Under the pieces are notes generated by a model. It searched no databases and was not told where the DNA came from. It saw only the letters and a program-made list of their open reading frames with translations. Positions 11,283 to 19,207 of a stretch of 24,689 nucleotides of DNA are shown piece after piece. The DNA is from Larix sibirica. Lineage: Eukaryota > Streptophyta > Pinopsida > Pinales > Pinaceae. The stretch's first letter is position 1, and every line of letters begins with the position of its first letter. Both the position numbers and the translations under genes were made by a program. The DNA lies in contig NWUY0300052966.1 of assembly GCA_004151065.3 (NCBI GenBank), forward strand, positions 19,097-43,785, written 5' to 3'.

Positions 11283-11923
11283 TTTCCAAAATCTTTGCCT
11301 TAAGAATTAAGCCTACTCTGGCTAAATTCATCTCTATGGAATAGTTCGGTTTCCTTCACAACAGGCAGATTCTTGATGCGGTCGGGGTAGCACTTGAGTG
11401 TTTGCACTTTGTCAAGGTCAAGGACATTCAAGCTTTCATCTTAAAATTGGACTTGATCAAAGCTTATGATCGTGTTGACTGGTCTTTTCTGAGATTAATC
11501 TTGTTACAGATTGGATTGCTTGTTGAGGTCACAAATTGGATCATGTCCTGTATTTCTTCTTCTACATATGTTGTCTTGATTAATGGTTCGCCCACACATT
11601 TTTTCTCTAGCAGCATGGGAATTCGACATGGATGTCCCCTTTCTCCCTTGTTGTTCATCCTCTTCATTGAGGGACTAAGCAGACTCATAAATGAAGCTAA
11701 ATTGTCTTGCAAATTAAAAGGTATCAAAATTTCCCGAGTTTTATCTATTACTCATTTGCTCTTTGTTGATGACGTTATGATTTTTGGTGTTGCTTCATCT
11801 CATGAATGGAAGATCTACAAAGATCTTTTGGATGTCTTTTGTCTAGCCTCGGGTATGGCTATTAGTTCCAGAAAGTCGTGTTTTTATTCAATTGTCATGA
11901 TTCTGGTTGCATTGAGAACCTGA
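11229..11923 (+). pseudogene. ORF2 reverse transcriptase catalytic core
   Basis: Frame 2 carries RT motifs in order: ISLCNILYKVISK, then TAG at 11342 within ME*FGFLHNRQ (family Gln, CAG to TAG), motif A KLDLIKAYDRVDW with its Asp at 11450-11452, motif B GIRHGCPLSP, and motif C FVDD at 11762-11773 (a variant of the usual FADD). All three catalytic aspartates survive. The His in GIRHG replaces the usual Gln. The downstream SGMAISSRKS motif is followed by a frameshift at about 11880. Confidence 0.92.
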
Positions 11924-12900
11924 GGCAGTTGTTCCCCTTTGATTTTGAGCACATTGATTCTGGTATAAAGTACCTTGGGTACTTTATCAATCCCAAAAAT
12001 TATCGTTCTAAAGACTGGAGATCGCTCTCACTGAAGGTGGATAGACGTATTAATAATTGGGTGTTCGGCTGGCTCACTATATGTGGCAGACTCATTCTGG
12101 CACAATCTGTGATACAAATTTTACCTGTTTATTGGTTTGGACTTTTGAAAGTTCCTGTTTTCGTTATTAGGGCTATTTGCAGCAAAATGTTCCATTTCAT
12201 TTGGTTCGGGAAACCTCAACTGAAGAAATTCCACCTCTCTAATTTGCAGAGTTTGTCTTGGCCAAAGAATGTGGGTGGGTGGGGTTTGATGCAATTAGAA
12301 TCCTTCAATTTGGCCATGAGGACCAAATGCCTTTGGAGGGATTTAACTGATGATGGTCTTTGGAGTTAGGTAATTCAACTTAAATATTTGAAAACCTTCT
12401 CTGTACTTCAATGGATCATGAAACCTTTACTTGGTTATCAAAACGCCTCCACCATTTGGCGTAACCTTATCAGTACTTACCATCTTATTGGTCCTTTTCT
12501 CAATTGGAAGGTTGGAAAAGGATCAGAAGTGTTTATTGGCATTGATCCTTACATGGGTTCTAATGTTAACTATAATCTTCCACCTGATATCTTGAAGGCA
12601 TTACAACACAAGAAAATTGTGGTCCTTTCTCAAGTCTTCCACTTCGATAATGAGGTGACTAAGACACACTAGCTATCTACAGAAGAGTTGGAGCTTCTGA
12701 TTCATATGGCTTCATGTTGGGATCATTATATTGATAATCTCATATTTGCAGGGATTGCACCTTCACACACGAATAATATCTTTGTTTGGGATGTCAAGGT
12801 AGCAGATGCTCTTTTAACTGTTAAGAAGGTTTACAATGTCATTATGCACAAACAGACTATCCTGGAGCGTCAATGGTGGCATAAGAAAGTTTGGACCTAG
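11878..12900 (+). pseudogene. ORF2 thumb and connection region
   Basis: Frame 1 continues from the T-run frameshift through the conserved KYLGYFINP segment (LGxxI/L motif of L1 RTs), a long helical part (WLTICGRLILAQSVIQ), FIWFGK and WPKNVGGWGL. It then reads through TAG stops at 12367 and 12670 up to 12898. Two of these stops (12367 and 12898) sit where family proteins usually have Trp, consistent with TGG to TAG. Confidence 0.85.
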
Positions 12901-13812
12901 AAAATTCATCTGAAGTTGAAATGCTTTCTGTGGCTGTGCTTTATGGATAAAATTCTAACTTGGCCAAATTTGATGAAGAAAGGTTTCCACATGCCAAATA
13001 TTTGCTTACTCTGTAAGAATGAGGAGGAGAACATTACTCATCTTTTTATTCATTGTAGCTTCCTTAGGAATGTTTGGTCTGTACTACAGGTCATCTTGAG
13101 ATTTTCTGATGATTGGTGTGGGCTATCTTTCAATGATTGTATCTGGGGTTGGCTTCATCGACAAATTAAATTTAAAACTTTGCCCTTATTTGTGATTTGG
13201 GCTATTTGGAGCTGTCGGAACAAACAAAATTTTGAGAATGTTACCCCCTCCATTTTTTTAACATCCAGGAAGATTATAAGTGCTTGGCATGAGTATCCTA
13301 TTACATTGGAGAGATCAAAGAACATATTGGTTAAATTTCCAGTATTGGAGGATGGTATTTCCTTTGGATTCTTTGATGGCATTGGAAAACAAGGGATTTG
13401 TGGCGCTGGTATGGTGATCTACATCAAACACAATCATAAGATTCTCCTTAAGATAGTTGCTGGTGCGGGAAGCAATATGAAAGCTGAGTTGTTGGATTTG
13501 CGAAGTCTTCTATGGTTTGCTTCAAAAAGGGGTATAATTGCTATGAAAGTCTTTGGAGATTCCCAGGTCATTATAAATTGGGCGGAAGGAAAATATGATA
13601 TCAATGCAATTTTATTGATTCCTTGGCTGAAAAATGTTGATTTACTGATCAAATCCTTTGATCAATTATCTTTCCACCATATTTATCGAGAGGCTAATGT
13701 GGAAGCAAATAGGTTATCCAAGGAAGTTATTGGTGCTATGGATGGTGTCATTTTCTTTGATGAATATTTGGATAGCTTGCTGGTGGACCAGGGGTATATT
13801 CGGTCTCTGTAA
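12901..13812 (+). pseudogene. ORF2 C-terminal zinc finger and RNase H
   Basis: Almost 300 codons are open here. The first part (LKLKCFLWL, then CLLC, then THLFIHC) is the zf-RVT-like finger typical of plant L1s. The RNase H domain shows FFDG (Asp 13375), AEL (Glu 13486) and FGDSQ (Asp 13558). The final REANVEANRL motif has Asn (13708-13710) where the family has the fourth catalytic Asp, a GAT to AAT change. The domain matches the type known from plant L1s and from RVT_3 proteins. The stop at 13810-13812 is taken as the natural ORF2 end because the 3' UTR and poly(A) follow. Confidence 0.9.
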
Positions 13813-14067
13813 TTCTCTCTCTACATATGGATCTTTTGACTAAGTTGACATGTTCAGTCTTTTTGTATTTTGGGGAAGGTGTTGTCTTAGTAATTTTTGG
13901 TACTATATGTAACTGTAGGGATCGGGTATTAATTGTCTTTAGTTTATATGGCCTCTTTTTGGAATTGGGTGGAGGCCTGAATTGACGATTATTATGTATA
14001 CCTTTGTAATTTGATTTTCATGCTGAAAATAACAATTTGCGGCTTTTTCTACTTGAAAAAAAAAAAA
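13813..14067 (+). other. L1 3' UTR and poly(A) tail
   Basis: About 240 bp of non-coding sequence ends in tctacttg followed by 12 A residues (14056-14067). Some of the last As may belong to the target site. An AATAAC-like element lies near 14029. No sequence similarity to the flanking tandem unit is seen, which supports placing the element border here. Confidence 0.85.
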
Positions 14068-14080
14068 CTAATATTGAATG
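14068..14080. repeat. L1 target site duplication, right
   Basis: ctaatattgaatg directly follows the poly(A) run and repeats the left copy ending at 7658. Beyond it, the sequence caagacagtgcaataatac resumes the tandem unit exactly as in copy A (about 5495 onward). Confidence 0.92.
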
Positions 14081-14280
14081 CAAGACAGTGCAATAATACA
14101 ACTGCTTTGAAAAAATATTGTTGGGTAACTATTACTTCAAGGTAGGAAGATTTCTATTTTAGTCAAATTAGAATCTATAGCACAATGAGAATTCAACACA
14201 TATTAAAATTTAATTTATATAAAAAAACAAAAGAATCCATATTTTCAATAAGCTTTATCCATATCTATAGTTATTTTATG

Positions 14281-14309
14281 CCACCCTACAAACAAATACA
14301 GTAGGGTGG
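14281..14309. repeat. Perfect 9 bp hairpin near end of copy B
   Basis: CCACCCTAC and GTAGGGTGG flank an 11 nt loop, as at 5724-5752. Both stems are unchanged, while the loop differs at two positions. Confidence 0.8.
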
Positions 14310-14335
14310 AACATATAATCTCTGCCATAGGCAAG

Positions 14336-14899
14336 CACTGATTACACCATAAGGAATTTCTCTATGGTGAGTCCTATGTTTTTCCCACACTTGCAGACAA
14401 ATGTCGATCATTGGATGTGTTAGACGACCATCCAACCATAGTTTGTCATTCGATCATCATTCGTTGTTCATGCCATCATCTATCGTTTGTGCTTGCTTCA
14501 TCGTTTCGGTGATGTGGTCCTTGGTGGAAATTGCTTTCTTGGAGGCATAATCTGAAGAGGCTTTGCATTAGATGCTCTATCAGCAAGTTCACAACTCTAG
14601 ATTTCATTGAGCTCTCTCAAGTCTCTTGCACATTTCAAATTATTAACCAAATTGAACTTGTGAAATGCATTGATCTTAAAAGGAGAATGCATTCTATTAT
14701 AAGAAGGAAATTGATTTTGACTAAGTCATGTTAGAGTGAAGCAAGTTTGGCGGGCTAAAAGAAATATTGTATTGAAAGAAATAACTATTATGAAATGTAT
14801 ACTTCTATTTTCAAGATGACCACGATGATATGGATTTTGGTAGATTGAGTGTGGGATGCAAATTAATTAGACACACCAATTTCTTATGTAAGATGCAAC
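14336..14899. other. Intergenic, nothing recognised
   Basis: This stretch holds only short open frames. The frame at 14531-14734 has no recognisable motif. No repeats or RNA genes were seen. Confidence 0.4.
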
Positions 14900-15175
14900 T
14901 ATAAAGAACGCCAGACTAGTTTGACATACCAAACATGTTGTATGCGAAAAGAGCCACGTATCGATGTAGTCTAGATGGAAGGCGTGGTTGCACTTGGGTA
15001 GCAAATGAACCTTCTCATTGTCTTCGAATTTTTGCTTCTCTCCACCCTGTCGATGCAAAATCCCATGAAGAATAGCACACTCAGCACGACGATGATTATT
15101 GCCAGGTTGAGTTAAAATGAGTGTTGAAGCTGTTGAGATATTTGTTGTTATCAGATGGGATTCTGTTGTTGCCGC
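14900..15175 (-). pseudogene. ATL-type RING-H2 E3 ligase relic
   Basis: ATL proteins are plant membrane-anchored RING-H2 ubiquitin ligases. On the minus strand a hydrophobic segment, NLAIIIVVLSVLFFMGF (about 15050-15105), matches their N-terminal transmembrane helix. After a frame change the RING half follows at 14921-15028: EDNEKVHLLPKCNHAFHLD, then TW, then CLVC. Cys 14990-14992, both His and the final Cys pair are present. The Cys after HLD is Tyr, and the Pro-Leu-Cys motif reads Leu-Val-Cys. The first Cys pair and the sequence between helix and RING are deleted. Upstream, PSDNNKYLNSFNTHFNST may be the N-terminus. It is broken and non-functional; no specific ATL number is assigned. Confidence 0.75.
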
Positions 15176-15263
15176 CCAATCCTACGCCAAAATATTGTGA
15201 CAGGGAATTGAGATTTTCAGAGCTTCCTATTCTAAACAAATTAAAATATCCATCATTTGGAAA

Positions 15264-15313
15264 TATCCAGCAGGGATCAAATTAAGAGATTTGATCCCTC
15301 TCGATGCTGGATA
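15264..15313. repeat. Two-stage hairpin
   Basis: TATCCAGCA and TGCTGGATA form a perfect outer 9 bp stem. GGGATCAAAT and ATTTGATCCC form a perfect inner 10 bp stem with a 6 nt loop. A 6 nt bulge (tctcga) lies on the right side only. Confidence 0.8.
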
Positions 15314-15327
15314 AATTCTTTTAAGAT

Positions 15328-15411
15328 AAATCTATGCTGGTTTTATAAAACTAGAACACTAAACCTACTAAATCTATGTTGGTTTTATAAAACTAGAACA
15401 CTAAGCCTACA
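15328..15411. repeat. 42 bp tandem duplication
   Basis: Two head-to-tail units (15328-15369 and 15370-15411), each containing ggttttataaaactagaa, differ at only a few positions. Confidence 0.85.
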
Positions 15412-16421
15412 AGAATTATATCGAAATAGAAGACGATAGCACCCATAGTTATCAACAGAGAAGACTTGGAGGCCATATTTGTGAACAGTTTCACATTTTA
15501 TTTAACAAGTTTAAAAACCTCATTGGCTAATGGGCACATTAGTCAAGACACTATTATTGGTTTGATGTGGATTGAAGACGTCACTAAAATGCATCAAATC
15601 CATTGCACCCAAAGAAATAAAAAAGTAATGAGAATATTTGATTATTTCAATACAATTTAAGGTTATAATTTCTCGAAAATGTAGGTGAAGGGTGTTGTGC
15701 AAAATTCAATGTGAAAATGACAACAATTCAGCATGATGAAATGGTCTTGTCCAAGTGATGAAATCAAATGATGCAGAGGGAATTCATCCCATGAAATCAA
15801 ATGATGCAGAGCATTTAAATGAAAAAGAGAGTCCCCATCCAAATTTTGCATATGTAAGGTTTAGAGGTTGCTTGCTACTAACTTTTGGTATAGTAAGATG
15901 TTATTTTAAAAAAATTAGCGAGTTAAATTTTATATATATATATATATATATAGTAAAACATCTTATATTTCAGTTGTTAAACTAATAGTGATGATAGCCA
16001 ATAGTCATCATGAGATGCTATTTGCAAATGCAATTTGAGGCATCATTGTTATTTAAGGAAAACCATGCCACTTGAAATAATTCACTGGCAAACTTCCACT
16101 CCATGCCTCTCCATCTTAGGCCATTAACCGGTAAAAATATTAGTATTATTATTTTAAACTAAAATAGTTATTTTTTTGTTTTAAAAAGAGGTCGTGGTTG
16201 CATGTACAACAAATTAATGCAAAACAAAAAATAAAGTGTTCGATAACATGGTTTCAAACAAACTCAAAATTTCAAAATCACTACTAACTATCTCAAAGTC
16301 ATTTTGGAAACATAGTAAAAAAGGTTTGCTAGTATATATAACCTAATGAATTGAGCTAGAAGTACAACAATCTTACAAAGCATATAAAATCCCAAGCTTA
16401 AAAGAAAGGGCTTCTTGCTTA
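15412..16421. other. Intergenic with short repeats only
   Basis: Contains a 21 bp direct repeat (atgaaatcaaatgatgcaga core at 15758-15778 and 15791-15811) and a (TA)n microsatellite near 15930-15952. Short open frames at 15466-15660 and 15755-15985 show no known motif. No other features are seen. Confidence 0.5.
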
Positions 16422-16616
16422 TGCTTGACGAGTTAATGCTGCAGTTTCATTTGCTATGCCTTCATGCATTTGTTTAACCATTTCCTCATACTTGACTAAT
16501 GCAATCATGTGACAACCAATATAAAACTTTGGAAAATAAGCTAGAGAGTGAGAAATCTTGGAGGGTCCTAAGACCAATTGATATAACATGTTGAAATATG
16601 CTTCCTCTTTCTCTAT
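16422..16616 (-). pseudogene. Unidentified coding-like fragment
   Basis: On the minus strand, 65 codons are open between TAA at 16617-16619 and TAA at 16419-16421. The predicted peptide has protein-like composition, with segments such as EEAYFNMLYQLVLGPSK, AYFPKFYIGCHMIAL and KYEEMVKQMHEG. The upstream stop could once have been CAA, since the same frame continues with TIVACQSR before it. It begins with no ATG at the open boundary, so it may be the last exon or retrocopied end of a plant gene. I do not recognise the family. The last codons (ETAALTRQA) before the stop look like a natural C-terminus. Confidence 0.4.
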
Positions 16617-16782
16617 TTATCGACTTTGGCATGCGACAATAGTTGATAATTCAATGTTTGAGCGCTATGAGCATTTAGATGAGATAACAATATGATATTG
16701 AAAAAAAAAGTTAGCTACCAGAAGATCCCTAATTTACCTAACACTCCTCCTTTGAAACCAAAGCAAATCAAACAATTCACAA

Positions 16783-17175
16783 GGGATACATCGACTTGCT
16801 TGCCTATGGCCATCTATTTTGCTTAGATATTAGGAGTAAACCCTAACTTTTTAATTATCAAAGTGTCTAAGAAATTTCTAAGCTGGAGGCATCCACACGA
16901 AACAAACTATTCATAGGGGATACATCGACTTGCATACCTATGGCCATCTATTTTGCTTAGATATTAGGATTAAACTCTAACTTTTTAATTATCAAAGTGT
17001 CCAAGAAATTTCCAAGTTGGAGGCATCCACACGAAACAAACTATTCACATAGGATACATCGACTTGGATGCCTATGGCCATCTATTTTGCTTAGATATTA
17101 GGAGTAAACCCTAACTTTTTACTTATCAAAGTGTCCAAGAAATTTATAAGCTGGAGGCATCCACACGAAACAAAA
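16783..17175. repeat. 134 bp minisatellite-like array, about 2.9 units
   Basis: Units begin at 16783, 16917 and 17051 with (g/a)ggatacatcgacttg, exactly 134 bp apart, and share tatggccatctattttgctt and gaggcatccacacgaaacaa. Units 1 and 3 contain a telo-box-like aaaccctaa; in unit 2 it reads aaactctaa. The last unit is incomplete. No coding frame is preserved across the units. Confidence 0.9.
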
Positions 17176-18231
17176 CGTTAAGCCTTAACCCTTGAAAAAC
17201 AACAAGATGAACCTAGGTCACATAGCCCTTTTCCAAACGAGAAGTAGAGTAAACCAAAGGAAGAATTTGAGACTAACAAAGTTAAAACTCCAAATACACA
17301 AGCAAGAGTTGGAAATCCACTTAATATAAATCCCACCAGCATAACATAGCTCCATTGGGTCACCCTTAATTACTAATCCTATGCCTTGCACGAAGAAGTG
17401 GGAGGTGGGAATGAAGGGTCAATTAGGATCATGGGAGATATGAAATATAATCCCCCCCCCCGTTTATACTTAACAATCATTTGTTTAACAAAACCCATTA
17501 TTTGCCAGGTGGTTAAAGACCCTCAACACTTCAAAAAAATTCTATAGATTCAAAGCTTCTTGCCACCCCTTGTTCTCTTTTAATCAATTTGGAGAGGCAC
17601 CACCCCTTGTGCTCTTTTAATCAATTTGGAGAGGCTTGAAGTCTAAGTGGGTATAACTCGGTTTCACATTTGTCGGATTATGATTTATGAATCTCTAACA
17701 ACAATTAGGATTTTGATTCATTTTTTATTATTTTAAAATGGTTAATCCCTTGAATAGTTTCATCTTCCAAGAGGTTACATGGGTGACTTTTGTGAGGAAC
17801 GACAATCTCATAGCAAGACATTTACAATGTACACTAAATTGTATCTCCATTTCATAAACATAGATTCCTCTTTGAACACTTACTTATACTAGCCTACCAA
17901 ATTTTCATTGCTCTTTATAGTCACTTTTATTCATTGTTGTTATGGTCTTGTTTCTCCTCATTTGCATAAAAACAAATACATATACCAAATATTTCCAACA
18001 TTGAATATAAATACATTTACATCTTGTGTGGAGTACTTCCTTTCATATTTAGTATTTTTACTTTAATTGCCTTTCTTTTTATATTTCCAATAACTTCACA
18101 TCTTCCACTTCTCAAGTTCTCTCATAACTACATCACTTCCCACTTAGCCCCACCTAACCCCCTTACTAGTGCAAAATCATTGCACACCTAAAGTGCAATT
18201 GCTAGTAAATATTGAATCTATCATTTTACCT
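17176..18231. other. Intergenic, small repeats only
   Basis: Holds a ten-C run (17452-17461) and the 37 bp tandem pair at 17563-17636. The minus-strand open frame at 17178-17363 is hydrophobic but shows no recognised domain. Nothing else is supported. Confidence 0.5.
17563..17636. repeat. 37 bp tandem duplication
   Basis: Two units (17563-17599 and 17600-17636) both read ccaccccttgt or nearly so and end in tcaatttggagaggc. They are nearly identical. Confidence 0.85.
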
Positions 18232-18372
18232 CTTTTTTTTTTTCAATGGAGAATAGCTGCTTGCGTCTAGAGACGAAGGTACCGTGAGAGCACAAGTTTG
18301 AGGTTCAATCCAAGGTAGAAACGACCACAGCCGACCGCCCCAACCACCCCGCCTACAACATAACCCCATTTT
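18232..18372 (+). mobile_element. tRNA-related SINE-like relic
   Basis: GGTTCAATCC at 18302-18311 matches a Pol III B box. A degenerate A box (ttcaatgg) may lie near 18241-18248, behind a T run. The block is GC-richer than its surroundings and splits a local repeat. It is flanked by tcattttacct at 18221-18231 and 18373-18383, which could be a target site duplication but is also part of the surrounding repeat. Family unknown. Confidence 0.4.
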
Positions 18373-18571
18373 TCATTTTACCTACCTCTCACTTTTGACC
18401 TCCTTGTGAAAAACAATTTTTCACACCCATGGCAAATATTGAATAATTGCTAATAAATATTGAATCTATCATTTTACCTAGCTCTCACTTTTGAGCTCCT
18501 AATGGAAAACAACTCACAACTATGGCAAATATTGAATAATACTTTTTACCTACATCTCACTTGTGACCTCC
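18373..18571. repeat. Local degenerate tandem repeat
   Basis: Units start at 18373, 18469 and (partial) 18543 with tttacct, then ctcac, then gacctcc, followed by catggcaaatattgaataa or a variant. Unit lengths are about 96, 74 and 29 bp. A further partial copy, aaatattgaatctatcattttacct, precedes the SINE-like block. Confidence 0.7.
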
Positions 18572-18755
18572 AACCCACAACTTAACCATGTCACAGATAA
18601 TTCAACCAATTCAAGTAATCCTGAGTTTATAAATAAATTTATCTACCTTGACGATTCTCCTTGAATAGGGTTTTTAGGTTTTCTATGTTTTTGGTGGTTA
18701 CAGTAGCCACTCCTTCCTTTTTCCTCTGCGCTCTCCTGTGTTTAGCTATACTGTA

Positions 18756-18878
18756 ATGGCGGCGCGTGAAGAAGCATGGCACGCTACCGGCTGGGTACTA
18801 ATCTTACATGGCTTCTGCAGAGGAAAATCCCGTGTACTAATGAAATGTCATGTTGATGGAAAGGGTCAGCAGGGTTAA
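18756..18878 (+). CDS. Short ORF in GC-richer island, possible first exon
   Basis: An ATG at 18756 opens 40 codons (MAAREEAWHATGWVL...) ending at TAA 18876. The surrounding 18660-18990 is GC-richer than its neighbours and starts with pyrimidine-rich leader-like sequence. A consensus splice donor, AG/GTAAGT, lies at 18975-18982 after the stop, so the stretch could be a 5' UTR exon with an upstream ORF. No protein family is recognised. It may equally be non-coding. Confidence 0.25.
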   Translation: MAAREEAWHATGWVLILHGFCRGKSRVLMKCHVDGKGQQG

Positions 18879-18976
18879 GTATATGGATCCGGCGTCTGCG
18901 GTAATCCATCCCCTCTGTGCAAAGGCGCAGTTGCCCTAATACGTGTAGCTTCATTTATCCGGGATCGGCTGGTGAG

Positions 18977-19207
18977 GTAAGTTAATCAATGCTCTTTCCT
19001 CTGCCATCACTAGTTTCTGGTCCAAGCTTTTCTTTCTTATTGCGTTTGTTTATGTATGTTTGTTTTTGTTTTGGTCTATAATCTGAAAATAAAAACTACA
19101 CAATTAAATGGTTAGAGTAGTATTATAATCCCTATTCAACATTCACCTCTTACTAACATTACTAAGTAATTTCACTATCTAATTGCTTCAAACCTTCATT
19201 ACTGCAG
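18977..19207 (+). other. Candidate spliceosomal intron
   Basis: The donor GTAAGT (18977-18982) is a perfect plant-type match. The acceptor is a pyrimidine-containing stretch ending TACTGCAG at 19207. The 231 bp between them is T-rich, as plant introns are. Only splice signals support it; no coding continuity is shown. Confidence 0.3.

Larger units (their letters stand above)
9691..13812 (+). pseudogene. L1 ORF2 polyprotein pseudogene (EN-RT-RNase H)
   Basis: About 1,370 codons, near the usual size for plant L1 ORF2. Domains in order are an apurinic-type endonuclease (9691-10379), a linker, reverse transcriptase (about 11040-11920), thumb and connection (11878-12900), a zf-RVT-like finger (12901-13080) and RNase H (13360-13760). 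The reading frame shifts near 10375 (1 to 3), 11228 (3 to 2) and 11880 (2 to 1, at a T run). In-frame stops are TAA 9931, TAG 10042, TAG 10246, TGA 10273, TAG 11342, TAG 12367, TAG 12670 and TAG 12898. The start ATG at 9691 is chosen because MIIMSFNIRG is the conserved beginning of the endonuclease. The product would nick target DNA and copy the element RNA; this copy cannot make it. Confidence 0.93.
7659..14067 (+). mobile_element. Full-length plant L1-type LINE, inactive
   Basis: This non-LTR retrotransposon is about 6.4 kb. In order it has a 5' leader, ORF1 (DUF4283-like with a CCHC knuckle), ORF2 (endonuclease, reverse transcriptase, zf-RVT-like finger, RNase H), a 3' UTR and a 12 nt poly(A) run at 14056-14067. 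It is bounded by a target site duplication and sits in copy B of a tandem unit whose copy A keeps the empty site. Because the insertion looks full length (leader, both ORFs and tail), it was probably not 5'-truncated on entry. At least 14 premature stops and five or more frameshifts show it has long been inactive. L1 elements copy by target-primed reverse transcription; that mechanism comes from family knowledge. Confidence 0.95.
5781..14335. repeat. 1.8 kb tandem unit, copy B, split by an L1
   Basis: This is the second head-to-tail copy of the unit at 3971-5780. Its left part is 5781-7658 and its right part resumes at 14068-14335 after the L1. Copy B also has roughly 350 bp absent from copy A near 5880-6240, including an (AC)n run at 6201-6213. 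The right part repeats the 9 bp hairpin and the ccataggcaag end. Old divergence (many substitutions and small indels) separates the copies. Confidence 0.85.

Noticed and set aside
7981-13812. TAG read as a sense codon, given its frequency
   Set aside because: The element is in plant nuclear DNA and is also broken by frameshifts, TAA, TGA and catalytic losses. Deamination explains the stops better than an altered code or readthrough.
16783-17175. CRISPR array
   Set aside because: The units are uniform 134 bp tandem copies without a short repeat/unique spacer pattern, and the genome is eukaryotic.
17178-17363. Hydrophobic minus-strand ORF
   Set aside because: Its hydrophobicity follows from A-rich plus-strand composition, and no conserved motif or neighbouring exon is visible.
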